Positions 24,998 through 34,588 of a DNA stretch of 64,000 nucleotides are shown piece by piece. Position numbers and translations under genes: made by a program. The DNA lies in NCBI RefSeq assembly GCF_024509555.1, contig NZ_JAMWEL010000010.1:1-64000 (forward strand), written 5' to 3'. Every line of letters begins with the position of its first letter. The stretch's first letter is position 1. The notes under the pieces were generated by a model. It saw nothing but the letters and a program-made list of their open reading frames with translations. It made no database searches and had not been told where the DNA came from. The stretch is from Streptococcus suis. GTDB lineage: Bacteria; Bacillota; Bacilli; Lactobacillales; Streptococcaceae.

Positions 24998-25343
24998 GTC
25001 CATGTCAGGGGACATGGTTACAGGGTTACATGGGGGAGTCTTAGGACCCCCATGTTCCTGTTCATGTACCCATGGACCATTAGGGACATTTCCTAAATTC
25101 TTCTTCTCGAAGAGAGAAGAATTCTGTCCCTCGGTTTGTCCCTGAATTTCTCCAGTTTGTCCCTAACCCTCTAAACCTGCATGGTTGAGCGATTTCTTAG
25201 GGACATTTTCCAGTTTGTCCGTTGTCCAAAACTATCATTTGGGACACAGGGACATTTTCCAGTTTGTCCGTAATTTCGGACAGACAAATTGGATTTTTGT
25301 CCCCAGTTTGTCCCTCCAATTTGTCCCCAATTTGTCCCTGTCC
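24998..25343. other. Candidate phage replication origin: iterons and hairpins
   Basis: No gene is seen. Eight direct TTTGTCC copies lie at 25135, 25156, 25214, 25263, 25296, 25307, 25320 and 25331, most followed by C or CCT. Three strong inverted repeats precede them: CCATGTC/GACATGG (25000-25017), ATGGGGG/CCCCCAT (25030-25053) and AATTCTTCT/AGAAGAATT (25096-25123). Direct iterons next to the primase-helicase gene are typical of theta-replicating phage origins. Irregular spacing of the first five copies is a caution. Confidence 0.5.
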
Positions 25344-27608
25344 CTAACCATTATTTTTAGGTAATATTTGACCTTTTTCAACTTCAAATTGACCTGTATT
25401 TTTTAGCCATCTTCGGATTGTTTTTTCACTTATTGGTTTTTCTTCCGTCGAAAAATATTCTACAACTGCATCAATCGTCACAGGTTCAAGACCGTCATCT
25501 AGGATTTGGATTGCGTTCATAAGTTTTTCTTGCTTATCCTTCGCAGATTCTTTCTTAGCTTTCGGACCTTTATCAAGGTTTTTCTGCCAATTCGGCTTGT
25601 TATCATCCAACTGAATATCAGCCAGCACGCCCGATGTGTCTACACTATGCACTGGATAGCTAAACCACATATTGACTGGCTTAAACTTGGCAAACTCACG
25701 CAGCGTACCTTCCACACGCCACGCAGTAGAAATCTCCACCGCATGCACAACCTGGGAAATCTCGTCTGTATAGACCTTTCGGACTAATACATCCTTGATG
25801 GCTTTTTCGAAGTGATCCCGCATCTGCACCCTGCTTTCCAGGTCATCCAAGCTGACATACTGCTGATAGTAGTCCAAGGCACGCTCCTGCAAGGCTTTTT
25901 GATAGATAGCACAGGTAGCTTTGTCAGATCGCATCTTAATCAAGTCATCGTTTAACTCTAGCTCTACCAAGTCAATCAAAGCATCTGGATCGCGGGCAAA
26001 GACTCCCGAGCCACTTGCGCGGTCCATGGACTTCTTACCACCTTGACTACCTTTTGAGTGGTGGTGGCAGTAGATAACGCTACAACCAAGCTCGGTCGCT
26101 ACCTTGTCAAATTGATTGGTAAAGTGTGCCATTTGGTCTGCACTGTTTTCGTCGCCCGTCAAGACCTTGTAAATTGGGTCAATGATGACTGCGATGTAGT
26201 CTTTTTTTAAGGCCCTACGGATGAGCTTTGGTGCTAGTTTGTCCATTGGCACAGTCTTACCACGTAAGTTCCAGAGGTCAATATTTTGGATATTGTTAGC
26301 TGGCACACCCATAGCCGTATAGACATCCTTAAAGCGATGCAAGGCTGACGGTCTGTCTAGTTCCAGATTGACATAGAGGACATTGCCTTTGGTACATTCC
26401 CAACCCAGCCACTTGATACCCTCTGCAATAGCAATTGAGAGCTCAATCAATGCAAATGACTTTCCAGCTTTTGATGGCCCTGCCATAAGTAGCTTGTGCC
26501 CCTGTCTGAGTACACCTTTGATAAGTTCTGGTGCCAAAGCTGGCATATCATCCCAAGATGCTGCAAGCCCTTCTGGATCTGGCAAATCGTCATTCAAATC
26601 CTCAATCCATTGGTACCATTCTTCATAATTGGTCTTACCAATATTGGTATCAATCAAAAACTGCTTCTTGCCGTTTCGCATGATACCAGGCATCCGAGAT
26701 AATCGGCTAGGGTTACGGTTTTGGGTATCAATGTCCAGTCCGTTCTTCTTGCATATTTGGTAAATGTAGTCCACACGTTTCCGGTATTCTTGGTAATCTC
26801 TAGCATCTACCTTGACGATAGCATGTAAGGACTTCTTCCCACTATGAACCAATGCTGCAATAGGCAATTCAAGCTCTTTAAACAAAGCGTACTGCTTACC
26901 TAATTCCATGCTGTCGGATTCAACCAAGGCATAGCGGAAGTCAGTCACATTGTCATTCTTGACACCTTTCCCATCCAGCGGGTTGAAACGAATCCAGGCC
27001 CCGGCTTCTTCCTTGTAGTCACCAAAGACCGCTCCAATATCACCGTTACACCCCTGCAAGAGCTGAATCAACTCGCCAGCCGTCCTATCGAACGCACCTT
27101 GTGTAGGTTTGTATATCGGTCCATTATCAGTATCTATCTGATAGGTCTGTGTGACATAGCCAACGTTATCCGTGCTATTGAAGATTGTTTCCAAGTAAGT
27201 AATCAATTCCTGAACTGGCGCCCAGTTGAGAGGCTCACGAATCTCTTTTGATTCTATCCAGTTCTTATCGACAATCTTATAATCACGGTCAATTGTGTCA
27301 TTCCACCCCAATTCATGGGCATCATCGGTCATTTTAAATTCAGATACCCAGCCATTATCTTTGGCCATTTGGGTGATAGTTGCCCCGGTTACTGCACCAA
27401 GACTACCACCCTGGAAAGTATCCCATTTTTTGAAACACTCCCCTCGCCTATATCTAACTGGGTCTTTTTGCGACCACACATCCCAATCCATTGCTGTGTA
27501 GCCCTCTTGCTTGAGAGCCATCCCTACATTAACCCAGTCTTGATATGACAGAGTGGCTGGGTTAATGTAATCAAGCAATGGGATGAGGTCAAATTCTCTT
27601 TCTGTCAT
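25344..27608 (-). CDS. Phage primase-helicase, 754 aa
   Basis: Domains in order: a PriCT-like N-terminal helix bundle (about 1-70, INPATLSYQDWVNVGMALK); an AEP-type primase region (about 130-330, with QNRNPSRLSRMPG and SGKKSLHAIVKVD); a RepA/RecA-like ATPase (about 360-560) with Walker A AGPSKAGKS, a VIIDPIY Walker B and the YCHHHSKGS loop; and a C-terminal winged helix (about 690-754). It would prime and unwind at the adjacent iteron region. Typical fused replication protein of streptococcal phages, ending at the iteron cluster. Confidence 0.85.
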   Translation of the reverse strand: MTEREFDLIPLLDYINPATLSYQDWVNVGMALKQEGYTAMDWDVWSQKDPVRYRRGECFKKWDTFQGGSLGAVTGATITQMAKDNGWVSEFKMTDDAHELGWNDTIDRDYKIVDKNWIESKEIREPLNWAPVQELITYLETIFNSTDNVGYVTQTYQIDTDNGPIYKPTQGAFDRTAGELIQLLQGCNGDIGAVFGDYKEEAGAWIRFNPLDGKGVKNDNVTDFRYALVESDSMELGKQYALFKELELPIAALVHSGKKSLHAIVKVDARDYQEYRKRVDYIYQICKKNGLDIDTQNRNPSRLSRMPGIMRNGKKQFLIDTNIGKTNYEEWYQWIEDLNDDLPDPEGLAASWDDMPALAPELIKGVLRQGHKLLMAGPSKAGKSFALIELSIAIAEGIKWLGWECTKGNVLYVNLELDRPSALHRFKDVYTAMGVPANNIQNIDLWNLRGKTVPMDKLAPKLIRRALKKDYIAVIIDPIYKVLTGDENSADQMAHFTNQFDKVATELGCSVIYCHHHSKGSQGGKKSMDRASGSGVFARDPDALIDLVELELNDDLIKMRSDKATCAIYQKALQERALDYYQQYVSLDDLESRVQMRDHFEKAIKDVLVRKVYTDEISQVVHAVEISTAWRVEGTLREFAKFKPVNMWFSYPVHSVDTSGVLADIQLDDNKPNWQKNLDKGPKAKKESAKDKQEKLMNAIQILDDGLEPVTIDAVVEYFSTEEKPISEKTIRRWLKNTGQFEVEKGQILPKNNG

Positions 27609-27616
27609 TTACTCTC

Positions 27617-29200
27617 CTATCCTGGTTGATATTCTCTCGGACTGACACCAGCCGGACATCTCCATCCAGCTGCTGCTATCCGGTCAATCATGGACCTAGC
27701 TTGGTCAAATTGCCACATACCGACATTGCGGAAACCATAGCGTTCCAGCAGTCTGATCTGCTTCGGTGTAGTCAATCCTTCATCGCGACGTTTAGATAAT
27801 CGGTCAAGTAATTTAGCAGCTTTACCAGCATTCCCAATCTCATCTGTAAAAATGCCAAATTTTTCCAAAGCCTGCTTCTGCTTGGCGGATACTGGTGACT
27901 GCTCCCAACCAAATTCTGGTACATAGTCCACCAAATCTTCCGCATGGATTGACATTTCAAATTGCAACGGATCCACTAGCTTCCGCTTGCGTTTCCGCAT
28001 TTCTTCCAGTTGCTTAGCCAACGCTTCTTCACGCTGAGCTACTACATCTTCTGCCGATTTGACTTCTAGCTCCTCGATGTCAAAGAGAGCTCCAGCTTCT
28101 TCTTCCATGTTCTCAACCATCTTCTTGGCTACTTCTTCTGTGCCTGCGATAAGATGTGCAGGTCGGCAGAGCTCGTGCCTCTCTGTGTGCCACAGGAAGT
28201 CAAGTAGTAATAGATTTTCTTTCCCTGGGAATAAGCGAGTGCCACGTCCCACCATTTGGCTATATAGAGCCCGTACTTTGGTCGGCCTAAGAACCACTAC
28301 ACAATCAACTGACGGGCAGTCCCAACCTTCTGTTAGGAGCATAGAATTACACAGTACATTGTACTTATCCTTGTCAAAGTCTTCCAAGACTTCTGCACGG
28401 TCCTTAGATTCTCCGTTGACTTCGGAAGCTCGAAAACCTTTGGCATTTAAGATGTCACGAAACTTTTGCGATGTCTTAACCAAGGGCAGAAACACTACAG
28501 TCTTACGGTCCGCACATTGCTTGACCATCTCGTCAGCTATCTGTTCAAGATATGGGTCTAGCGCAGTCCCAAGGTCACTAGCCTTAAAATCTCCCGACTG
28601 CATAGACACGCTCGATAGGTCCAAAGTCAAGGGAATTGTCACAGCAGTAATCTTGGATAAGTAACCAGACTTGATAGCCTGCACCAAGGAATACTCATAG
28701 GCCAGACTGTCGAAATATTGCCCTAGATTTCGCTTATCGCCTCGGTCGGGAGTGGCGGTGACTCCTAAGACATTGCTGTCGTCAAAGTGTTGTAAGACAC
28801 GCTGGTATCCGTCTGAGATAGCATGGTGGGCTTCATCGATGATAATTGTGTCAAAATAATTTGGTGGAAATTGACTCAATCGCTTCTCGCGTTGCAAGGT
28901 CTGTACCGACCCGACTACAACCCGAAACCATGAGCCTATAGAGGTACTTTCTGCCTTTTCTAAGGCTGTGCCCAGCCCAGTAGCAGTCATTAATTTATCA
29001 GAGGCTTGTTCCAGCAATTCCGACCTATGAGCAAGGACGAGCACACGCTCGCCCATTCGCACACGGTCTTCAATGATTTTGGAAAAGACAATCGTTTTAC
29101 CGCATCCTGTTGGCAGAACCAATAGTGTCCGCTTGCGACCTGACTGCCATTCCTGCTGGACTGCACCACGAGCCTCCTCTTGATAATCTCGTAGTTGCAT
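27617..29200 (-). CDS. SF2 DEAD/DEAH-box DNA helicase, 527 aa
   Basis: Motif I LPTGCGKT (about 28-35), Ia LAHRSEL, motif II DEAH, motif III GVTATPDR, motif VI QMVGRGTRLFPGK. Two RecA-like lobes span 1-360; a Lys/Glu coiled region and a basic C-terminal part follow. Such helicases lie beside the primase in streptococcal phages and may help origin melting or recombination. An 8-nt gap to the primase implies co-transcription. Confidence 0.9.
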   Translation of the reverse strand: MQLRDYQEEARGAVQQEWQSGRKRTLLVLPTGCGKTIVFSKIIEDRVRMGERVLVLAHRSELLEQASDKLMTATGLGTALEKAESTSIGSWFRVVVGSVQTLQREKRLSQFPPNYFDTIIIDEAHHAISDGYQRVLQHFDDSNVLGVTATPDRGDKRNLGQYFDSLAYEYSLVQAIKSGYLSKITAVTIPLTLDLSSVSMQSGDFKASDLGTALDPYLEQIADEMVKQCADRKTVVFLPLVKTSQKFRDILNAKGFRASEVNGESKDRAEVLEDFDKDKYNVLCNSMLLTEGWDCPSVDCVVVLRPTKVRALYSQMVGRGTRLFPGKENLLLLDFLWHTERHELCRPAHLIAGTEEVAKKMVENMEEEAGALFDIEELEVKSAEDVVAQREEALAKQLEEMRKRKRKLVDPLQFEMSIHAEDLVDYVPEFGWEQSPVSAKQKQALEKFGIFTDEIGNAGKAAKLLDRLSKRRDEGLTTPKQIRLLERYGFRNVGMWQFDQARSMIDRIAAAGWRCPAGVSPREYQPG

Positions 29201-29209
29201 CTATCCCCC

Positions 29210-29770
29210 CTAGAATCCTGCAAAGCCACCTTGAGTTGGTTGTGTCGGCTGGGTTGGCTGTTGATATTGTGCCTGCGGTTGTTGATAACTAGGCTGTTGT
29301 GGCTGACTAGCATTTAGCACTTTAGACCAATCAACATCATCTGCATAGATCATAGACTTGATATTGTCAAATTCCTGGTCGGCATATTTACCAGTACCTT
29401 TGCGTTTGTTAACGCTACAAACACCTTTAGCACCAATAATGTTCCAGTTCATACGTAGTGGTTCCCCGTGTTTCTTCTGGCCAATCGCACCGAAGAATGC
29501 TGATAACATTCCTTCTGTTGAAGTGTGCAGGAACAGATTATGCTTCAATTGAGCCGTACCTTCAGCAGTTTCAATCTCAATAGAGACAACTGCTTTGTTG
29601 CACGCAGGTAGCTTCCCTGGATTTTGAGGATTAGGCGTGTGACGTGTTCGTTCGATACCTGTTACTGTAAACTGATAATCCCCTGGAGTAAGCGTGACGA
29701 ACCCGCCGTCATTAACGATTTCATCTTCCCATCCAAGTTCACGTTCTGGTTGATTGTATTGTTGTGTCAT
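29210..29770 (-). CDS. DUF669-like single-strand DNA-binding/recombination accessory, 186 aa
   Basis: The N-terminal beta-barrel-like domain (LGWEDEIVNDGGFVTLTPGDY, quoted to GDY; then VVSIEIETAEG and LFLHTSTEGMLSAFF) matches DUF669. The C-terminus is Gln/Pro/Tyr-rich repeats (QPQQPSYQQPQAQYQQP) ending GGFAGF, like the acidic-tail position of SSBs but uncharged. It sits between the helicase and the early protein, in the recombination cluster with the Sak4-like ATPase. Confidence 0.75.
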   Translation of the reverse strand: MTQQYNQPERELGWEDEIVNDGGFVTLTPGDYQFTVTGIERTRHTPNPQNPGKLPACNKAVVSIEIETAEGTAQLKHNLFLHTSTEGMLSAFFGAIGQKKHGEPLRMNWNIIGAKGVCSVNKRKGTGKYADQEFDNIKSMIYADDVDWSKVLNASQPQQPSYQQPQAQYQQPTQPTQPTQGGFAGF

Positions 29771-29788
29771 TCTGATATTCTCCTTTGA

Positions 29789-30524
29789 TTAAGCTAAAAT
29801 TGTGATGTTGTCTTGTTCGCCTAACTTGGACTTCAAGTAGTCGGCAATGTTGTTGATGGCATCCAGTTTCCACTTGCCCCCATCAGCTTCAAATAAGGCC
29901 ATATAGCCTGCTTTGTTGATACGGTAGATGAACTGGCTAGCAGGTTGTTCCACCTCTGCAAATGTCCGATATGGTCGCAAAGTGACAGGGTTTGGCGCTT
30001 TAGCTTGACCAAGGCTAGCTACACCCGTCTTGATAGTTGCGGTTTGACTTACACCGTTATCAATAATTTCTGTACCATTGTCAATCTTTAAGGCACTGGC
30101 GAATTCAAGCACTGTGCCACGGTCTTCTGCGTCTGCAAATTTAGACTGCAGCATGATGTTAAAGTCAGACGCTTCTTCATACTGGTCAAAACGAATATAT
30201 GGTGCCATTGATTCGACCGTGACCAACGCTACTCGATTAGCCTCCTTGTCCAGCTCTTCGTAAAACGGTTACTTCTTTTGGACCTTCGACAACAACCAAT
30301 ACGCGCTTGTTTCCTAGCTGATCCAAATCAGTCTTCAAATAATCTACTAGACTGTCTAATGTATTGAGATAAAGCCGAGGCGGAATTGGTCTGGCATCTA
30401 ACTCACGCAATGAATGGATGTTTCCGTCATAGTAGAGCTTGCCGTTTCCTGCTGCAATAATCTTTTCTTCTCTGTTTGCTAATTCAACTGCATACTCCAA
30501 AGCATCTTTGATATTTTCTGTCAT
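29789..30524 (-). pseudogene. Conserved early phage protein split by a one-base insertion (about 244 aa when rejoined)
   Basis: Two minus-strand frames abut: 30237-30524 (95 aa, MTENIKDALEYAVELANREEK, truncated here) and 29789-30226 (YIRFDQYEEASDFNIMLQSK to DNITILA). Together they match a single family of early phage proteins I recall, which reads VEVTV..L..V.SM..IRFDQY through the junction. In the first frame the end is VLRRAGQGG; dropping one A near 30255-30260 gives VLRELDKEANRVALVTVES without a stop. The second part has no proper start. Function is unknown; a DNA-metabolism role is inferred from position. Confidence 0.7.
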
Positions 30525-30525
30525 T

Positions 30526-30945
30526 CTAGTTACCTACTTTCTTCTTGTTAAAATCAATCACTTCAGCGTTGATACCTTTTTCAATTTCTTCTACTGGTTG
30601 CCCAATGTCTGTACGAAGCTGTGCCTTATCATCAAAATACATTTGACCCGGCATGTTACTCCTAAGCTCATTGGCATAAGTCTTACCGTCTTTCTTGCCG
30701 ACAAGCACCGTAGTCGCAACGCCAGTCTGTGGTGCAAGCGTGGATTTTACATCCATGCTTGTGCTGACTACTTCGCGACTATCATCAGCCTTCATAGTTA
30801 GCGTGATGACTAGCTTACGAGCAACCTTGCTATCAGTATTTGGATCAAGGATATTGTCAAAAACCTTTTCCAACTCCTTGTCTACTTTTTCCTGCAATCC
30901 GCCCTCGCCGAGAGCAGATAAGTCCAATTTAATTGTTTTGTCCAT
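30526..30945 (-). CDS. Phage replication-terminator-like protein, 139 aa
   Basis: Proteins starting with a DLSALGEGGLQEKVDKELEKVF-type segment and ending with VEEIEKGINAEVIDF are annotated replication terminator protein in streptococcal phages; I rely on that resemblance. The middle is beta-rich (KLVITLTMKADDSREVVS). No helix-turn-helix is visible, so the name may not reflect activity. Lies directly upstream (in transcription) of the split early protein. Confidence 0.55.
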   Translation of the reverse strand: MDKTIKLDLSALGEGGLQEKVDKELEKVFDNILDPNTDSKVARKLVITLTMKADDSREVVSTSMDVKSTLAPQTGVATTVLVGKKDGKTYANELRSNMPGQMYFDDKAQLRTDIGQPVEEIEKGINAEVIDFNKKKVGN

Positions 30946-30992
30946 TAAGTTTTAACCTCGCTATCATTTCTAAGACCCAAAACGGTCTGAAT

Positions 30993-32093
30993 CTAGTTAC
31001 CTTCGACTGTAAAGGGCATCTCTGGGTTTGCACGAACTTGTTTTGTAATAACTTCAAGAGTTGCACCCCAGTTCGCTACAATCATGTCCCAATACTCAGG
31101 AACAAAATTTTCAATCGGTGTCCCCATCGCATAGTGACCGCGAATGTAAGCTACTTGTTGCAATTCTTCAGCAGTCACATTTGCTGGTGTCATTAAATCC
31201 GTTAACGACCTAGGAAGAGATGGTGGATATGCTGTAGATAAAGACTTCGATTGCTCTTGTACAGACTGCTCTGGTTGGTCAGTTCCCAACATTTGTGTCG
31301 GTTGCTCTACATGTGCAGATTCGTGTGCGGATTGTTCCTGTACTGATGTTGGTTGAGCTTGCGTTTGTGTCGCAAAGATGTGCGCAATACCAGCAAAGTC
31401 CATGGGCAATTCTTCCGGCAAGTTATGACGATTCTTGGCGTCCCAGCTTGGCGAATGAGTGGTTTGCATGACACGCTGACCACCCTGTGCTTTTTGCTTC
31501 TTGGTCTTGTCATCTGTGATGATGTAGGTCTTGTAGTTGAGGAATAGTACCATATCCGCCCATTCTTTGACCTTGGCAGATACGTTGGTTTCCGTCTTTT
31601 TGTTGCTCAATTTGAGCTCGTAACGGTCATAGCCACCTAATTCATCGGGCTTGGTGAATTTCTTGACTTGGGCATGAGCAGTTAGTACTACGTTGATACC
31701 GAGTTCAACTAACTCCTGCAGTCTGTCTAATAGCCGTCCAATCTCCTCGATGAGATAAGTATAGCCACTGCCCCAGTTAAAGTCTTCGATACCACTCTTG
31801 TTGTGTTGGGCACAGATATATTGCAAGGCCAAAGCCTCTGCCCAGTCGATCGTGTCAATGACCAAGGTCTGACAGATTGTCGGATTGGCCTTGACAAATG
31901 CGATGTGATTCATAAGCATGGTCCAGCTTGTCGGCTTGTCAGCCCGTGCCACATCCATGTTATCTGTGGAACCTTCCGTGTCAATAAAGAGCGGATTGGG
32001 AAATTGAGCCGCTAGACTAGACTTGCCAATCCCCTCTGGACCATAGATGACAACACGTTGGGCCCGTGCCCGTTTACCTTTTGTAATTTGCAT
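30993..32093 (-). CDS. Sak4-like RecA-fold ATPase (phage recombination), 366 aa
   Basis: Walker A YGPEGIGKSS (about 17-26), Walker B LVIDTIDW, and a Glu/Lys-rich central part (VVLTAHAQVKKF) match phage AAA_24/Sak4 nucleotide-binding proteins, which assist single-strand annealing in phage recombination. The C-terminal 120 residues are Gln/Thr/Ser-rich linker then a helical tail. ATG 32093 is chosen for AGGAG upstream; an extension to 32189 lacks one. Confidence 0.75.
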   Translation of the reverse strand: MQITKGKRARAQRVVIYGPEGIGKSSLAAQFPNPLFIDTEGSTDNMDVARADKPTSWTMLMNHIAFVKANPTICQTLVIDTIDWAEALALQYICAQHNKSGIEDFNWGSGYTYLIEEIGRLLDRLQELVELGINVVLTAHAQVKKFTKPDELGGYDRYELKLSNKKTETNVSAKVKEWADMVLFLNYKTYIITDDKTKKQKAQGGQRVMQTTHSPSWDAKNRHNLPEELPMDFAGIAHIFATQTQAQPTSVQEQSAHESAHVEQPTQMLGTDQPEQSVQEQSKSLSTAYPPSLPRSLTDLMTPANVTAEELQQVAYIRGHYAMGTPIENFVPEYWDMIVANWGATLEVITKQVRANPEMPFTVEGN

Positions 32094-32103
32094 TATTGTT
32101 CTC

Positions 32104-32307
32104 CTAATCTGAATAAAATAGTTCATCGATGGTGATGCCTGGTTCAACCTCTGCGACAATGGTCTTGATTGCTTTCTTTTCCTTGTCATTGAATGGTGTT
32201 TTGCCAGTTTCTTTGTTGTTGTACGACTGTAAAGAAATATTTAGCTTGTTCGCCATTGCTTGCTGGGTTAACCCTAACATGACGCGATAGCCTTTGAGTT
32301 TGCTCAT
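32104..32307 (-). CDS. Small XRE-family HTH protein, 67 aa
   Basis: A Cro/CI-type helix-turn-helix (LGLTQQAMANKLNISLQSYNN) spans residues 9-30, with a short acidic tail GITIDELFYSD. It has AGGAGAAC before the ATG and lies between the SMC-like and Sak4-like ATPases. It may regulate early genes; no operator near it is evident. Confidence 0.75.
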   Translation of the reverse strand: MSKLKGYRVMLGLTQQAMANKLNISLQSYNNKETGKTPFNDKEKKAIKTIVAEVEPGITIDELFYSD

Positions 32308-32320
32308 GCCGTTCTCCTTT

Positions 32321-33613
32321 CTAAAATCCTCCTTCCCAAGCTGGTTTAGCTTGGACTTGTTGATGTTGTTCATTTTCGACCGAGTATCCGTCTTCGATGA
32401 TGATTGAACACTCATCACCAGTAGACACCCGTGTCGCAATAGCTTGCAGACCTTCTTGCTCCAGCCACGCTCCGAATTGCTGCAATGTGACCTGGTCCAT
32501 CTGCTCCAGTTTGTCGATGAGCACAAAGCCACATTCTGGCTTGAGTTTGCGTACAATAGCAGTGGCAACTTGCAGTTGTTGGCTGCCACTCATGTTGTCC
32601 CAGCGCTGACCAAGATAGAGCAATTCACCGTCATCAACTGACAGACCTTCCAACGGCAAGTCAGCGTTGGTCAGCAGGTCACGTTTTTGCTTGCGGACAT
32701 CTTCGATTTCAACCGATAAGGCATTGTACTGCTGACGAATTTCTTTAGCGTCTTCCTCGGCTTTTTCTTTATCCAGATTGGCTCGAACCTTTCGGTTAAT
32801 ATCATCAATCTGCTGGATATTCGCTTCAATTTCAGCAGTTGATTCATCGTGTAGCTCAATCGCATCCTTTTGCGCGATAGCCAAGTCCTGCTTGTACTTA
32901 TCACGTTCATCAATCGCTTTGGCCAGTTCCTGCTTCAATCGATCTACAGCAGACTCTGCATTCTCATATTGCATCTTGATAGTGGCTACATTTTGACGCT
33001 TGCGGGCATTCTCACCATTCTTGGCTAAGATTGCTTGTTGTTGTTGGATAAGCTCTGCAATGCTGACTAGCTCTTTAGGAGCTTCTGGGTAGAATTCCTG
33101 CTCCTTGGCAAACTTCTCCTTCTGGTCAGCTATCACACCGATAGCATGACGGTTATTATAAAGCTCTTTTTCCTTGAGTTCCAGCTCCGCCAATTGGTTG
33201 CCAACACCGATAATCTGCAAAAGCGTTTCAGCTTTCTCTTTTGGTGTGCTGTCCATAAACTTAGGCAGATTGATAGCGAGCTCTTCCACAAAGCTATCCA
33301 ACAGCTGCTGTCCGCCTTTCTGGCCATTTGGATCAATGACCTTTAGGCTGGCATTCTTCCCCTTACGCTCAACAATCAAGCCATTAGACATCACGATTTT
33401 TAGCGTTGGTGGTACCTGTGAGCCCTCGCGCTGAGCCTGGCTAGGCTTGTACTTATTGCCACCAAGAGCCCAAGCAATTGCATCTAGCACACTTGTCTTA
33501 CCTTGATTATTGTTACCACCCACGATGGTCAGACCTGTTGCGGACGGCTCGATTTTGACCGCCTTGATGCGTTTGACATTTTCGATTTCAAGTCTATTGA
33601 TTGTCACTGTCAT
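32321..33613 (-). CDS. SMC/SbcC-like AAA_23 ATPase, 430 aa
   Basis: N-terminal Walker A GGNNNQGKTS (about 32-41), central coiled coil (about 165-310), and a C-terminal half with signature NMSGSQQLQVATAIV and Walker B-like ECGFVLIDKLEQMDQ (FVLIDK). The order and size match short SbcC/Rad50-like ATPases of phages, which may pair with an absent nuclease or with host SbcD. ATG 33613 (GGAGGAAATT upstream) is used. It overlaps the upstream gene by 20 bp. Confidence 0.85.
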   Translation of the reverse strand: MTVTINRLEIENVKRIKAVKIEPSATGLTIVGGNNNQGKTSVLDAIAWALGGNKYKPSQAQREGSQVPPTLKIVMSNGLIVERKGKNASLKVIDPNGQKGGQQLLDSFVEELAINLPKFMDSTPKEKAETLLQIIGVGNQLAELELKEKELYNNRHAIGVIADQKEKFAKEQEFYPEAPKELVSIAELIQQQQAILAKNGENARKRQNVATIKMQYENAESAVDRLKQELAKAIDERDKYKQDLAIAQKDAIELHDESTAEIEANIQQIDDINRKVRANLDKEKAEEDAKEIRQQYNALSVEIEDVRKQKRDLLTNADLPLEGLSVDDGELLYLGQRWDNMSGSQQLQVATAIVRKLKPECGFVLIDKLEQMDQVTLQQFGAWLEQEGLQAIATRVSTGDECSIIIEDGYSVENEQHQQVQAKPAWEGGF

Positions 33614-33821
33614 AATTTCCTCCAATAATTAATCGACTTTCTTTGACTACTTTTTCTGTACTGACAACTTCAGCGTGGTTCAATGCATACAGTAATAGCG
33701 ATGTTGATACTGTTGCGATAGTCAAATCACATTCGTTGGCAAGCTCTACGATTTGGTCATAAGCTTCCTTGCTACAACGTACATGATGATAAGTTGTCTT
33801 AGCTTCTTTCTTTACTTCCAT
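33594..33821 (-). CDS. Small RHH-like phage protein, 75 aa
   Basis: Sequence TYHHVRCSKEAYDQIVELANECD followed by TVSTSLLLYALNHAEV (shown in parts) looks like a ribbon-helix-helix or small regulator fold: one strand, two helices. Length and place upstream of an SbcC-like gene, overlapping it by 20 bp, give no function. Assignment is tentative. Confidence 0.5.
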   Translation of the reverse strand: MEVKKEAKTTYHHVRCSKEAYDQIVELANECDLTIATVSTSLLLYALNHAEVVSTEKVVKESRLIIGGNYDSDNQ

Positions 33822-34588
33822 TTGATATCCTTTCTATTTACAAATCTAATCTTATTTTGCAACTTTACCAGACCAATCCCGACCTTGGTCAATTCGGCAT
33901 CATCTGTAATTAAATGTTGCTGGTTCAGTCGAGCCACCTCATTCTTGCTCAAACAAGCAAGATTTGAAATATCCCAATTGGTCTTGTCGCCATTCAAAAA
34001 CACAACTGCATGACCGCTTGGAATAGGTCCATAGTGTTCTTCCCAAACTTTACGATGCATTTGTTTCCAAATATTCGGTTCAGCAATTTTAATCTTCGGA
34101 TACCCATCTGTTGTATATCGAATCGTTCCAACCGGTACCCAGTTGATAGGTTTTGACCCTTTTTTGAATTGTCCGCTATTTGGGTACATGCCAGGATACT
34201 TCTTACCCTTGTTGTGTGGAATTCGTCCTTTTTCAAAATGACCTGTCAACCCACTGTATAATTTATTATTATTACGGTAGTTTTTAATTTGTTGGCCAGT
34301 TAGGGTTAGACCGAATTTCTTATTCATTTCCTCGGCGAAGATATGAGCCACCTTACCTCGATGATTATTTAAGAAATATTGATGTTGCTCGTAATTCAAT
34401 AACTTCTTTTTGAATATTTTTCCGACTGGCAAGCCTAGCCGTTTTCTGACACCTGCAATTTGTGACTTTGTGTAACTGGTTCCGAACTTTGCATTTAACA
34501 TTTCAGTAACTTCTGGCGTTAATCGACCAGGACAAATCTCATGCATATAAACAGTATATTCATCCTTCCAGCAAAGCGATTGGGGCAT
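33812..34588 (-). CDS. HNH homing endonuclease, 258 aa
   Basis: An N-terminal helix-turn-helix part (TPEVTEMLNAKFGTSYTKSQ) precedes a basic region (HFEKGRIPHNKGKKYPG), then an HNH_3 core ending GHAVVFLNGDKTNWDISNLACLS, with H, N and N of the motif visible. Such enzymes are free-standing selfish nucleases. ATG 34588 is taken; the site is weak. It overlaps the previous gene by 29 bp and the next by 10 bp. Confidence 0.85.
   Translation of the reverse strand: MPQSLCWKDEYTVYMHEICPGRLTPEVTEMLNAKFGTSYTKSQIAGVRKRLGLPVGKIFKKKLLNYEQHQYFLNNHRGKVAHIFAEEMNKKFGLTLTGQQIKNYRNNNKLYSGLTGHFEKGRIPHNKGKKYPGMYPNSGQFKKGSKPINWVPVGTIRYTTDGYPKIKIAEPNIWKQMHRKVWEEHYGPIPSGHAVVFLNGDKTNWDISNLACLSKNEVARLNQQHLITDDAELTKVGIGLVKLQNKIRFVNRKDIKWK

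Noticed and set aside
25135..25337. CRISPR array from the TTTGTCC repeats
   Set aside because: Repeats are 7-9 bp with irregular spacing from 11 to 58 bp, and no cas genes are present.
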